A DNA stretch of 64,000 nucleotides, taken from positions 1-64,000 of the forward strand of contig NZ_JBMERR010000025.1 in the NCBI RefSeq assembly GCF_048820915.1, written 5' to 3'. The notes under the pieces were generated by a model. The model was given only the letters and a program-made list of their open reading frames with translations, did not search any database and was not told where the DNA came from. Below are positions 24,636 to 33,388 of this stretch, piece by piece. Position numbers and translations under genes: made by a program. Source of the stretch: Cribrihabitans_A pelagius (GTDB lineage: Bacteria; Pseudomonadota; Alphaproteobacteria; Rhodobacterales; Rhodobacteraceae). The first letter of the stretch is position 1. Every line of letters begins with the position of its first letter.

Positions 24636-26312
24636 ATGAGCTACAAGAGTGACATCGAGATTGCCCGCGAGGCGAAGAAGAAGCCGATTCAGGAAATCGG
24701 CGCGAAGATCGGGATTTCCAGCGACGACCTGCTGCCCTATGGCCACGACAAGGCAAAAGTGTCGCAATCCTTCATCGACTCGGTGCAGGAACGCGAGGAC
24801 GGCAAGCTGATCCTGGTGACCGCGATCAACCCGACCCCGGCGGGCGAGGGTAAGACCACCACCACCGTGGGTCTTGGCGACGGACTGAACCGGATCGGCA
24901 AACACGCGATGATCTGCATCCGCGAAGCCTCGCTCGGGCCGAACTTCGGCATGAAGGGCGGCGCCGCCGGCGGCGGTTACGCCCAGATCGTGCCGATGGA
25001 GGAGATGAACCTCCACTTCACCGGCGACTTCCACGCTATCACCTCCGCGCATTCGCTGCTGTCGGCGATGATCGACAACCACATCTACTGGGGCAACGAG
25101 CAGGAGATCGACACCCGCCGCGTCGCCTGGCGCCGCGTCGTGGACATGAACGACCGCGCCCTGCGCCAGATCACCGCTTCGCTCGGCGGCGTCTCCAACG
25201 GCTTCCCGCGCGAGACCGGCTTTGACATCACCGTGGCCTCGGAAGTGATGGCGATCCTTTGCCTGGCGACCGACCTCAAGGACCTGGAAAAGCGCCTCGG
25301 CGACATCATCGTGGCCTACCGCCGCGACAAGACCCCGGTCTACTGCCGTGACATCAAGGCCGAAGGCGCGATGACCGTGCTGCTGAAGGACGCGATGCAG
25401 CCGAACCTGGTGCAGACCCTGGAAAACAACCCGGCCTTCGTGCATGGCGGCCCGTTTGCCAACATCGCGCATGGCTGCAACTCGGTGATCGCCACCAAGA
25501 CCGCGCTGAAAGTCGCCGACTACGTGGTGACCGAAGCAGGTTTCGGCGCTGACCTCGGTGCCGAAAAGTTCATGAACATCAAGTGCCGCAAGGCAGACAT
25601 CGCGCCCTCGGCCGTGGTGCTGGTCGCCACCGTGCGCGCAATGAAGATGAACGGCGGCATTGCCAAGGCGGATCTGGGTGCCGAGAACGTGGACGCCGTC
25701 CACAACGGCTGCGCCAACCTCGGCCGCCACATCGAGAACGTGAAATCCTTTGGTGTGCCGGTGGTGGTCGCGATCAACCATTTCGTGACCGACACCGACG
25801 CCGAAGTGCAGGCAGTGAAGGACTACTGCGCCACCCATGGCGTCGAGGCGGTGCTGTCGCGGCACTGGGAGCTGGGCTCGGAGGGCTCCGCGGACCTGGC
25901 GCAGAAAGTGGTCGCGCTGGCCGAATCCGGCAGCGCCAACTTCTCGCCGATCTACCCCGACGAGATGCCGCTGTTCGAGAAGATCGAGACCATCGCCAAG
26001 CGCATCTACCGCGCCGACGAGGTTCTGGCCGATGCCAAGATCCGCAACCAGCTGAAGGAATGGGAAGCCGCGGGTTACGGCAACCTGCCGGTCTGCATGG
26101 CGAAGACCCAGTACTCCTTCTCCACCGATCCCAGCTTGCGCGGCGCGCCCACGGGCCATTCGGTGCCAGTGCGCGAAGTGCGGCTTTCGGCCGGCGCGGG
26201 CTTCATCGTGGTGGTCTGCGGCGAGATCATGACCATGCCCGGCCTGCCGCGCACCCCGGCAGCGGAGAACATCCGCCTGAACGCGGACGGCCAGATCGAA
26301 GGTCTGTTCTGA
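24636..26312 (+). CDS. fhs: formate-tetrahydrofolate ligase
   Basis: A 558-residue enzyme that makes 10-formyl-tetrahydrofolate from formate, THF and ATP. The P-loop A-I-N-P-T-P-A-G-E-G-K-T-T-T lies at about residues 62-75, followed by E-A-S-L-G-P-N-F-G-M-K-G-G-A-A-G-G-G; the C-terminal end T-M-P-G-L-P-R-T-P is typical. ATG at 24636 gives the normal family start MSYKSDIEIAREA. With folD it forms the C1-THF module that Roseobacters use for one-carbon units from methylated compounds. Confidence 0.96.
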   Translation: MSYKSDIEIAREAKKKPIQEIGAKIGISSDDLLPYGHDKAKVSQSFIDSVQEREDGKLILVTAINPTPAGEGKTTTTVGLGDGLNRIGKHAMICIREASLGPNFGMKGGAAGGGYAQIVPMEEMNLHFTGDFHAITSAHSLLSAMIDNHIYWGNEQEIDTRRVAWRRVVDMNDRALRQITASLGGVSNGFPRETGFDITVASEVMAILCLATDLKDLEKRLGDIIVAYRRDKTPVYCRDIKAEGAMTVLLKDAMQPNLVQTLENNPAFVHGGPFANIAHGCNSVIATKTALKVADYVVTEAGFGADLGAEKFMNIKCRKADIAPSAVVLVATVRAMKMNGGIAKADLGAENVDAVHNGCANLGRHIENVKSFGVPVVVAINHFVTDTDAEVQAVKDYCATHGVEAVLSRHWELGSEGSADLAQKVVALAESGSANFSPIYPDEMPLFEKIETIAKRIYRADEVLADAKIRNQLKEWEAAGYGNLPVCMAKTQYSFSTDPSLRGAPTGHSVPVREVRLSAGAGFIVVVCGEIMTMPGLPRTPAAENIRLNADGQIEGLF

Positions 26313-26336
26313 GCCGGACGGCAAACACAATGCGCC

Positions 26337-26359
26337 GGCCCGGGGTGTCCCCCCGGGCC
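26337..26359 (+). terminator. hairpin between fhs and folD
   Basis: GGCCCGGGG and CCCCGGGCC form a perfect 9-bp stem with a five-base loop 25 bases after the fhs stop. No T-run follows; it may attenuate transcription into folD or protect the fhs message. Confidence 0.45.
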
Positions 26360-26421
26360 GTTGCAGGTTACGACGGGGCAGCGCCCGGATGGCGGCAAGA
26401 CAGCGGAAGGAAAAGACAGCG

Positions 26422-27324
26422 ATGGCGGCAGAACTTATTGACGGCAAGGCCTTTGCGGCCGAAGTGCGCGGCCAGGTGGCCGAACATGTGGCGCGGCTGA
26501 AGGCGGAGCATGGGCTCACCCCCGGCCTCGCGGTGGTGCTGGTGGGCGAGGATGCCGCCTCCCAGGTCTACGTGCGCTCCAAGGGCAAGAGCACAGTCGA
26601 GGCGGGGATGAACTCCTTCGAGCACAAGCTCGACGCGGAGACCTCCGAGGCGGACCTGCTGGCGCTGGTCGAGAAGCTCAACGCCGATCCGGCGGTGCAC
26701 GGCATCCTGGTGCAGCTGCCGCTGCCCTCCCACATGGACGAATCGCAGGTGATCAACACTATCGCGCCGGAAAAGGACGTGGACGGCTTCCACATCTCCA
26801 ACGTCGGGCTGCTCGGCACCGGGCAGAAGTCGATGGTGCCCTGCACGCCGCTTGGCTGCCTGATGATGCTGCGCGCCTACCACGGCTCGCTCTCGGGCAA
26901 GGACGCGGTGGTGATCGGCCGCTCCAACATTGTCGGCAAGCCGATGGCGCAGCTTCTCTTGGGCGACAGCTGCACCGTGACCATCGCGCATTCGCGCACC
27001 AAGGACCTTCCGGATGTTGTCCGCCGCGCCGATATCGTGGTCGCCGCAGTGGGCCGGCCGGAAATGGTGCCGGGCGACTGGATCAAGGAAGGCGCCACGG
27101 TGATCGACGTCGGCATCAACCGCATACCGGCGCCCGAGAAGGGCGAGGGCAAGACCCGGCTGGCGGGTGACGTGGACTTCGCCTCCGCCGCCGAGCGCGC
27201 GGGCGCCATCACCCCGGTGCCGGGCGGCGTCGGCCCGATGACCATCGCCTGCCTGCTCGCCAACACGCTCACCGCCTGCTGCCGCGCAAACGGGCTGGCA
27301 GAGCCCGAGGGGCTGACAGCCTGA
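26422..27324 (+). CDS. folD: bifunctional methylenetetrahydrofolate dehydrogenase/cyclohydrolase FolD
   Basis: A 300-residue enzyme interconverting 5,10-methylene-, methenyl- and 10-formyl-THF. Signature segments: Y-V-R-S-K-G-K (with the catalytic Lys), V-Q-L-P-L-P, K-D-V-D-G-F-H, the NADP-binding V-I-G-R-S-N-I-V-G-K-P and the terminal P-G-G-V-G-P-M-T. ATG at 26422 is preceded by GGAAGG and matches the family start; the 11 extra residues of the longer frame are not expected. It follows fhs, its pathway partner. Confidence 0.96.
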   Translation: MAAELIDGKAFAAEVRGQVAEHVARLKAEHGLTPGLAVVLVGEDAASQVYVRSKGKSTVEAGMNSFEHKLDAETSEADLLALVEKLNADPAVHGILVQLPLPSHMDESQVINTIAPEKDVDGFHISNVGLLGTGQKSMVPCTPLGCLMMLRAYHGSLSGKDAVVIGRSNIVGKPMAQLLLGDSCTVTIAHSRTKDLPDVVRRADIVVAAVGRPEMVPGDWIKEGATVIDVGINRIPAPEKGEGKTRLAGDVDFASAAERAGAITPVPGGVGPMTIACLLANTLTACCRANGLAEPEGLTA

Positions 27325-27354
27325 GGCCGCAGAACCGCTGACTGGATGAAGATG

Positions 27355-27388
27355 CTCCCGCTGGACCCCTCCGGCGGGAGTATTTTTT
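27355..27388 (+). terminator. intrinsic terminator of folD
   Basis: CTCCCGC at 27355-27361 pairs with GCGGGAG at 27374-27380, followed by TATTTTTT. The 3' arm and T-tract are part of the GAGTATTT repeat listed next. Confidence 0.75.
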
Positions 27389-27480
27389 ACAAAGAAGAAA
27401 CGGCGGGGACAGGGCCGCGGGCGGCGGTGCCCGGTGCTGCGGGCGGGTGCCTCCGGCGGGAGTATTTGGGGCAAGATGAC
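27368..27480 (+). repeat. pair of dispersed GAGTATTT intergenic repeats
   Basis: Two copies of CCTCCGGCGGGAGTATTT lie 81 bases apart. The first continues into ACAAAGAAGAA, the second into GGGGCAAGATGA. The same two variants form the pair at 5801-5906 on the other strand. Confidence 0.75.
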
Positions 27481-27514
27481 AGGGCCGGGGCTGATCCGTG
27501 GCTGCGGGAGCCGG

Positions 27515-27943
27515 TCAGGCGGGGACCGGAACCATAGTGCCTTGCAGGACCGCGATCAGCTTCTCCTGGCCCGCGCTCAGCGCGTGCACCTCGGCGCTGA
27601 CCACCACCAGCCGGCGGCCCGGTTTCAGCACCCGCCCGGTGGCGCGCAGCCGCGCGCCCTCGCCGGGGGCCAGCAGGTTGATCTTGATCTCGGCGGTCAT
27701 CACTTCCTGATCCTCGGGCATCACGGTGAGGGCGGCATAACCAGCAGCGGTATCGCCAAGCGCGAAGCTGAGGGCGGCATGGGCGACGTCATGCTGCTGG
27801 CGGCTGCCGGGCAGGATCGGGGCGCCGATCACCACCTGGCCCGGGGTCACGCTTTCCAGCTCGGCACCGAAGGTTTGCATCATGCTCTGGCGGGCGAAGC
27901 TTTCGCGGATACGGGTGGTTATGTCAGTGTCTGGGGCGGTCAT
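27515..27943 (-). CDS. PaaI-type hotdog thioesterase
   Basis: A 142-residue hotdog-fold protein of the PaaI/YdiI group, which hydrolyses aryl- or acyl-CoA thioesters. Visible features are the central helix region Q-Q-H-D-V-A-H-A-A-L-S-F-A-L-G-D-T-A-A-G-Y-A-A and M-T-A-E-I-K-I-N-L-L-A-P. The substrate cannot be told. AGGAGA precedes the ATG at 27943. It converges on folD and is followed upstream by pdeM in the same direction, 71 bases away. Confidence 0.82.
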   Translation of the reverse strand: MTAPDTDITTRIRESFARQSMMQTFGAELESVTPGQVVIGAPILPGSRQQHDVAHAALSFALGDTAAGYAALTVMPEDQEVMTAEIKINLLAPGEGARLRATGRVLKPGRRLVVVSAEVHALSAGQEKLIAVLQGTMVPVPA

Positions 27944-28014
27944 GCGCGGCTCTCCTGGTATTTTGCCTTACCATAGGGCAGTTTCCAGGCGGCGCTCAGG
28001 TGACGCTGCGCCAT

Positions 28015-28665
28015 TCAGCGCGGCATCGGCATCGCCAACGGGCGCGGGCCGGTCAGTACCGCCAGCGCGCGTGGCCCCATCAGCCCCGCCAGCGCCGGGG
28101 TGCTGCTGTAAAGCCCGCCGGTATAGGTGCCGAAAGCGGGCATTATCAGCCGCGAGTCATCGAACAGGAAGGCCGGGCGCACGGTGCCGCGCAGCCGCGC
28201 CTTGGGGTGGTAGTGCCCCGAGACCTCGCCCCGCGCGCCTGGGGCGGCGATATGGCGGAAGGTGAGGGGCCCGAGTGTCATCTCGCCCGCGTGTTCGCCG
28301 CCGAAACACGGAGGTGCCGGGTCGTGGTTGCCCTCGATCCAGATCCAGCGGCGGTCCTGCATCAGGGCTGCCAGCTGCTGCCGCTCCGCCTCCGGCAGTG
28401 CGCGCGCAGCGGCGTCATCGTCGAAACTGTCGCCGAGGCAGATCACGCAGCGCGCGCCGGTCTCTTCCAGCGCAGCCTCAAGGCGCATCAGCGTGTCGCG
28501 GGTCTCGTAAGGCGGCAGGGCGCTGCCGCCGCGCCGCGCGTGGCGCTCGGCCTTGCCGAGGTGCAGGTCGGAGACGCAGAGCGTTTGCGCCCCGGCCCAC
28601 CAGAGCGCGCCGGAGCCGAGGGCTGTGAGCCGCGCGCCGCGGAAGGAGAGCTCGTAACCGTTCAT
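28015..28665 (-). CDS. pdeM: ligase-associated DNA damage response phosphoesterase PdeM
   Basis: A 216-residue calcineurin-like metallophosphoesterase. All metal-binding blocks are visible: S-D-L-H-L-G-K-A-E, G-D-S-F-D-D, G-N-H-D and G-H-Y-H. The family is named for its clustering with an Lhr-type helicase, an ATP-dependent DNA ligase and an exonuclease. ATG at 28665 (MNGYELSFRGARL) is chosen over a longer frame that begins within the upstream spacer. It is 59 bases downstream of the helicase gene on the same strand, so probably cotranscribed. Confidence 0.88.
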   Translation of the reverse strand: MNGYELSFRGARLTALGSGALWWAGAQTLCVSDLHLGKAERHARRGGSALPPYETRDTLMRLEAALEETGARCVICLGDSFDDDAAARALPEAERQQLAALMQDRRWIWIEGNHDPAPPCFGGEHAGEMTLGPLTFRHIAAPGARGEVSGHYHPKARLRGTVRPAFLFDDSRLIMPAFGTYTGGLYSSTPALAGLMGPRALAVLTGPRPLAMPMPR

Positions 28666-28724
28666 GATGCGTTCTTTAGCGGATGCGCGCGCCAGTGCAA
28701 GGGCGGAGTGGCCGGAGCAGGGGG

Positions 28725-31139
28725 TCAAGCAAGCTGCGCCAGGCCGGACTCGCGCATCAGCGCCTCGGTCTCGCGCAGCAGGAGCTTCTCCTCGGCGGCG
28801 CCCTTCACCGGCACCCGGCCGGTTTCCAGGAGCATCGGCGCGGCCAGGGGCGGCACCCGCTCCAGCCGCCTGAGCGTGATGCGGTTGCCGATCCGCGCCA
28901 TCATTTCCTCGATCCGGGCAAAATCCACCAGCCCGCGCAGCGCCTCCTGCCGGGTGATCTCCAACAGCAAGTGGCCGGGGTCATATTTGCGGAGCGTGTC
29001 ATAGAGGATATCCGAGGAAAACGTCGCCTGCCGCCCGTTCTTGCGGCTGCCGGGCGTGTTGCGCTCGATCAGCCCGGCGATGGTGGCGGCGGCGCGGAAC
29101 GAGCGTTTCATCACCGCATTTCCGGCCAGCCAGCCTTCCAGACCGCCGCGCAGCGCCTCGATCTCGAACAGCGGCGCGGGGTCGGTCCATTGCTGCAAGC
29201 CCCAGATCAGCGTGGCGTAATCAGTGGCGACAAAGCCTAAGGGGTCGCGCCCCAGCGCCTCCATCCGCTTGGTCAGCAACAGGCCCAGCGTCTGCTGCGC
29301 GTTGCGCCCGGCAAAACCGTAGATGCAGCCGTGTTCGCGGCCGTCATGCGGGAAGCTCTCGATCAGCAATTGGCCTGCGCGGGGCAGTTCCGAGATATCG
29401 CGCTGCAGCGCCAGCCAGTCCGCCGTGTGGCGGGGCAGGTTGGGCCAGCTGTCCTGCGCGAGAATGCCGAGCAAGCGGGCGCTGAGCTGGGTCGAGGTGG
29501 CGAATTTGGTGCCGGAGAAGACTGCGATCTTGGGCTTGCGGCTGGCGTTGCGGGAGACCTCGACAGTGGTTTCGCGAAGGCCTTCGTAGCGCACCACCCG
29601 GCCGCCGATCAGGAAGGTGTCGCCGGGGGTGAGGGTGGCGGCAAAGGCTTCCTCGACCTCGCCCAAGGGCTTGCCGCCGCGGCTGTGCTTGAGGCGCACC
29701 TTCAGCAGGTCCGCATCCTGGATGGTGCCGATGTTCATGCGGATGCGGGCGGCGGCGCGCGGATCGCGCAGCTGCCAGCGCCCGTCGGGGCGCCGCAGCA
29801 GCCGCTGCCAGCGGTCGTAGGCTTTCAGCGCATAGCCGCCGGTGGCGCAGAAATCGAGACAGGCGTCGAACGTCGCCCGGCTGAGCTGCGCATAGGCGCC
29901 GGCGGTGGTGACCTCGGCATAAAGCGCATCGGCCTCGAAGGGGCCTGCGCAGGCGGTGATCAGGATCTGCTGACACAGCACGTCCAGCGGGCCGGCGCCG
30001 CGCGGCGCGCCATCGAGATCGCCTGCGCGCACGGCTTCGAGGGCGGCCCGGCATTCGACAACTTCGAAGCGGTTCGCAGGCACCAAGAGCGCCTTGGAGG
30101 GTGCGTTGTAACGATGATTGGCGCGGCCGATGCGCTGCACCAGGCGTTTCACGTTCTTCGGCGCGCCGATCTGGATCACGAGGTCCACATCGCCCCAGTC
30201 GATCCCGAGGTCGAGCGAGCCGGTGCAAATGATGGCGCGCAGCTCGCCCCGTACCATCGCGCCCTCGACCCGCTCGCGCTGAACCCGGTCGAGCGAGCCG
30301 TGGTGAATGCCAATCGGCAGCGCGTCCGCATTGGCCAGCCATAGGTTGTGGAAGAAAATCTCGGCCTGGGCGCGGGTGTTGTGGAAGATCAGCGTGGTTT
30401 TATGGGCTTTCACCTGTTCCAGCACTGCCGGGATGGCATATGCGGCACCGCCCCCGGCCCACGGCGGGGCTTCTTCCGTTTCCAGCATGCGAATGTCCGG
30501 GGCAGGGCCGGGGTCGGCCTCCAGGATGGAGCAGCGGTCCGGGTGGCGCGCAAGCGTCGCCGCGATGGCCTCAGGGTCGTCCACCGTAGCCGACAGGCCC
30601 ACCCGGCGCAGACCGGGGCAGAGCCTTTGCAGCCGTGCCAGCGCCAGCATCAGCTGGTCGCCGCGCTTGCTTTCGGCCAGCGCGTGGATCTCGTCGACGA
30701 TCACCCGTTGCACACCGTTGAAGGTGCGCGCTGCGTCCTCGTAAGAGGTCAGCAGGGCGAGACTTTCGGGCGTGGTCAGCAGGATATGCGGCGGATCGGC
30801 GCGCTGGCGCCGCTTGCGGCTGGCGGGGGTGTCGCCGGTGCGGTCATCGATGGTTATGGGCAGGCCCATCTCCTCCACGGGCGTGCGCAGGTTTCGCTTG
30901 ATGTCCGCGGCCAGCGCCTTCAGCGGCGAGACATAGAGCGTGTGCAGGCCCTGGTGGGTGCCATCCGCGAGCTCCGCCAGCGTCGGCAGGAAACCCGCCA
31001 TCGTCTTGCCGCCGCCGGTGGGGGCGATCAGCAGGGTGGCGGGGTCGCCGGCGCGCGCCAGCATCTCCTGCTGGTGCGGGTGGATCGACCAGCCGCGGCT
31101 GGTGAACCAGGACTGGATGGCGTCGGGCAATCTGCTCAT
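28725..31139 (-). CDS. ligase-associated DNA damage response DEXH helicase (Lhr family)
   Basis: An 804-residue superfamily 2 helicase of the Lhr type. Walker A is A-P-T-G-G-G-K-T, motif II is V-D-E-I-H, and motifs III-VI follow (S-A-T-V, F-H-N-T-R, T-G-S-L-D-L-G-I-D, Q-R-I-G-R-A-N-H). The C-terminal half is the Lhr core winged-helix/beta-barrel region. ATG at 31139 (MSRLPDAIQSWF) fits better than a start 12 codons upstream. It heads an operon with pdeM; neither the ligase nor the exonuclease of this system is adjacent. Confidence 0.9.
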   Translation of the reverse strand: MSRLPDAIQSWFTSRGWSIHPHQQEMLARAGDPATLLIAPTGGGKTMAGFLPTLAELADGTHQGLHTLYVSPLKALAADIKRNLRTPVEEMGLPITIDDRTGDTPASRKRRQRADPPHILLTTPESLALLTSYEDAARTFNGVQRVIVDEIHALAESKRGDQLMLALARLQRLCPGLRRVGLSATVDDPEAIAATLARHPDRCSILEADPGPAPDIRMLETEEAPPWAGGGAAYAIPAVLEQVKAHKTTLIFHNTRAQAEIFFHNLWLANADALPIGIHHGSLDRVQRERVEGAMVRGELRAIICTGSLDLGIDWGDVDLVIQIGAPKNVKRLVQRIGRANHRYNAPSKALLVPANRFEVVECRAALEAVRAGDLDGAPRGAGPLDVLCQQILITACAGPFEADALYAEVTTAGAYAQLSRATFDACLDFCATGGYALKAYDRWQRLLRRPDGRWQLRDPRAAARIRMNIGTIQDADLLKVRLKHSRGGKPLGEVEEAFAATLTPGDTFLIGGRVVRYEGLRETTVEVSRNASRKPKIAVFSGTKFATSTQLSARLLGILAQDSWPNLPRHTADWLALQRDISELPRAGQLLIESFPHDGREHGCIYGFAGRNAQQTLGLLLTKRMEALGRDPLGFVATDYATLIWGLQQWTDPAPLFEIEALRGGLEGWLAGNAVMKRSFRAAATIAGLIERNTPGSRKNGRQATFSSDILYDTLRKYDPGHLLLEITRQEALRGLVDFARIEEMMARIGNRITLRRLERVPPLAAPMLLETGRVPVKGAAEEKLLLRETEALMRESGLAQLA

Positions 31140-31237
31140 CCGTCCCATGTAGGCACTGCGGCAAAACTTTTCCAAAAGTTTTGGCCGCGTCCTGCAAGGG
31201 CATGGCGCTGCAGGACGCCAGCACCCAACTGCCGCCC

Positions 31238-31400
31238 GCGCGGGACAAGGCCGCCAGGCCGCCGCGCATCGCCGGCGCGCGCCCTCGCGGCGGCGATTTG
31301 GCTGAGGCTGGGTGGTCGCTCGAGAGGTCGTACGGACGTGGCGGACATAAACTGCCAGCCATGCCTGCTTGGATCGCCACCGTGTGCGCCGGAGATGCGC
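31238..31400. repeat. dispersed intergenic repeat (GATTTGGC family), copy 1
   Basis: Similar over about 150 bases to 61138-61290. The best conserved core is CTCGCGGCGGCGATTTGGC at 31284-31302, followed by GAGGCTGGG and GGT; flanking blocks also match (GCGGGACAAGGCC, ATCGCCACC against ACGCCACC). It fills most of the 292-base interval between the helicase and the AAA+ ATPase gene. Open frames inside it lack ribosome-binding sites and are not called. Confidence 0.65.
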
Positions 31401-31431
31401 GGCTCAGCTCAACCCCGGGAAGGCCGGCCCC

Positions 31432-32739
31432 TTACTTCACGATCACCTCGTCCCGCACGAACATGTTCGCCCAGGCGCGGTCGATCAGCTCCGGGCTCAT
31501 CTGGTAGGGGAGGCCCTCGAACTCGCAAATCGCGATCATCTGGTCGATCAGGAACACCGGCTGGTAGTTGGCGTAGACATTGCCGATCTCCGGGTAGCGG
31601 TGCTTAAGGAGATGCACCAACGCGGGCTCGTCCAGCGGCATGCCCTTCTTGCGGGCCACCATGGCAAAGATCTTCAGGAAGTTCTCCTGGGAGGGGCCGT
31701 CGATCTTGATCTTGAAGAAGATCCGGCGCAGCGCCGCCTGGTCGAAGATCTCGTTCGGGTGGAAGTTGGTGGAGAAGATCACCAGCGTGTCGAAGGGCAC
31801 CTCGAATTTCTCGCCCGATTGCAGCGCAAGGATGTCCTTGCCTTCCTCCAAGGGCACAATCCAGCGGTTGATCAGCGCCTGCGGCGGCTCCGCCTGGCGG
31901 CCGAGATCGTCGACAATGAAGATGCCGCCGGCCGCCTTCAGCTGCAGCGGCGCCTGATAGGTGCGGGCGGTGGGGTTATAGACCAGGTCCAGCATCTCCA
32001 GCGTCAGTTCGCCGCCGGTGATCACCGTGGGCCGTTCGCAGCAGACATAGCGGCTGTCGTAGCGGCGGCGGCGGCGCAGGGCGTTGGGATCATCTGCCTC
32101 CTGCGCGACGGCGGTGTGCACGATCGGGTCGTAGACGGTGATCACCTGGCCTGCGTATTCGATCGCCCGCGGCACGTAGACGTGATCGCCAAGCGCGTCG
32201 CGGATGCCGTTGGAGATCGAGGACTTGCCGTTGCCGGGGGGGCCGTACATCAGGATCGAGCGGCCGGCACTTACCGCGGGCCCGAGGTGGCCGAGCAGGC
32301 TGTCGGGCAGCACCAGATGGCCCATCGCGCGGGTCAGCTGGTCGCGGGTCACCTGGATGTTGCGGATCGACTGGCGCTTGACCTGCGCGCGGTAGACGTC
32401 GAGCGGCACCGGCATGGCGCCGAAGTACTCCGACTGGCTCAGCGCATCCAGTGCGCGCGCCTTGCCCGCATCGGTGAGCTGGTAACCCATCTCGTTGCCG
32501 CTGTTGGCGTTGAGCGTGCCGGTCGCCTCCAGCAGCTTCTGCTCGCGCGCCATGTCGACCAGCTCCTGCGTGACCGATCCGGGCAGGCAGATGGCGGCGG
32601 CGATCTCGCTCACTGTGCTGGCGTTCTTGCGGAAGATGGTTTTCAGCAGGATGTCCCGCATCATCACCGGCGGCAGCTGCATCTCCGCCAGGCCCTTCGG
32701 CGCGGGCGGCGCGGTCACGGTGAGGTTTTGCATGTTCAT
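31432..32739 (-). CDS. AAA+ ATPase linked to the tad pilus locus
   Basis: A 435-residue ATPase with Walker A G-P-P-G-N-G-K-S (about residue 170), Walker B I-F-I-V-D-D-L-G, and an N-terminal part resembling a winged-helix domain (S-T-V-S-E-I-A-A-A-I-C-L). Proteins like this are found beside tad/prepilin peptidase genes in Rhodobacteraceae; the specific role is unknown, and MoxR-type remodelling is possible but unproven. The start is taken at 32739 (MNMQNLTV); 32733 is also possible. It lies 148 bases downstream of the prepilin peptidase, so it may have its own promoter. Confidence 0.7.
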   Translation of the reverse strand: MNMQNLTVTAPPAPKGLAEMQLPPVMMRDILLKTIFRKNASTVSEIAAAICLPGSVTQELVDMAREQKLLEATGTLNANSGNEMGYQLTDAGKARALDALSQSEYFGAMPVPLDVYRAQVKRQSIRNIQVTRDQLTRAMGHLVLPDSLLGHLGPAVSAGRSILMYGPPGNGKSSISNGIRDALGDHVYVPRAIEYAGQVITVYDPIVHTAVAQEADDPNALRRRRRYDSRYVCCERPTVITGGELTLEMLDLVYNPTARTYQAPLQLKAAGGIFIVDDLGRQAEPPQALINRWIVPLEEGKDILALQSGEKFEVPFDTLVIFSTNFHPNEIFDQAALRRIFFKIKIDGPSQENFLKIFAMVARKKGMPLDEPALVHLLKHRYPEIGNVYANYQPVFLIDQMIAICEFEGLPYQMSPELIDRAWANMFVRDEVIVK

Positions 32740-32887
32740 GGCAAAGGCTGTCCCCGGGCTGTTGCGCATCGCGCCCGGCCCGCGCGAGGGGGCCGGAGCC
32801 CGCTCAGAATATCCAGCACTGTGGCAGCAGCGGGGCAAAGCTGTATCATTTCCGCGAAAGGGCCCTGCGGCGCGGGTGCAGGAGGGG

Positions 32888-33385
32888 TTAGCTGCCGAAG
32901 ACTGCGGCGAGCACCAGATAAATCGCCAGGCTGCCGCCGAGGCACAGGCCCATGGGGAAGCTCTTGCCCGCCTGCCAGCTCTCCCACTCGGGCGCGAGCC
33001 TGCGCAGGGCGGTGTATTTCGCGAGCCTATGGGTGGCAAAGCCCGCGAGCAGGTTGGCGGAGAAGATCATCGCCATCACCGGCAGATCCCCCAGGGCCAC
33101 GAAGGGCGCGGTGGCGCCGGCAAATTTGGCATCCCCCGCGCCCACGGCCCCGGCCGTATAGAATAAAAACCCCAGGCCGATGCCGATGGGCAGATGCAGC
33201 AGCTGCCAGCCGTAAGCGGCCCAGCTTGGCATCACCAGTGCGCCCGCAACCACGTAGATGACCGCCAGCGTATCCACCGCCCAGTTCGGAATGCGCATCC
33301 CCCGCAAGTCGGTGAGGCAGACCGCAAAACACAAGGGCAGCACGAAGGGCAGAAACCACAGCGCGGCCTGGGCAGAGAGCGCCAT
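32888..33385 (-). CDS. cpaA: A24 family prepilin peptidase (CpaA/TadV type)
   Basis: A 165-residue integral membrane aspartic peptidase that cleaves and thereby matures Flp prepilins. Both catalytic aspartates are present: T-D-L-R-G-M-R-I-P-N (about residue 26) and the G-A-G-D-A-K-F motif (about residue 85). It has four or more hydrophobic segments and lacks the N-methylation domain, as expected for CpaA/TadV. It starts three bases from the stop of the TPR gene before it, at the end of the pilus operon. Confidence 0.9.
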   Translation of the reverse strand: MALSAQAALWFLPFVLPLCFAVCLTDLRGMRIPNWAVDTLAVIYVVAGALVMPSWAAYGWQLLHLPIGIGLGFLFYTAGAVGAGDAKFAGATAPFVALGDLPVMAMIFSANLLAGFATHRLAKYTALRRLAPEWESWQAGKSFPMGLCLGGSLAIYLVLAAVFGS

Positions 33386-33388
33386 GGC

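Noticed and set aside
24615..26519. 634-residue minus-strand frame opposite fhs
   Set aside because: Antisense shadow of the strongly conserved fhs gene.
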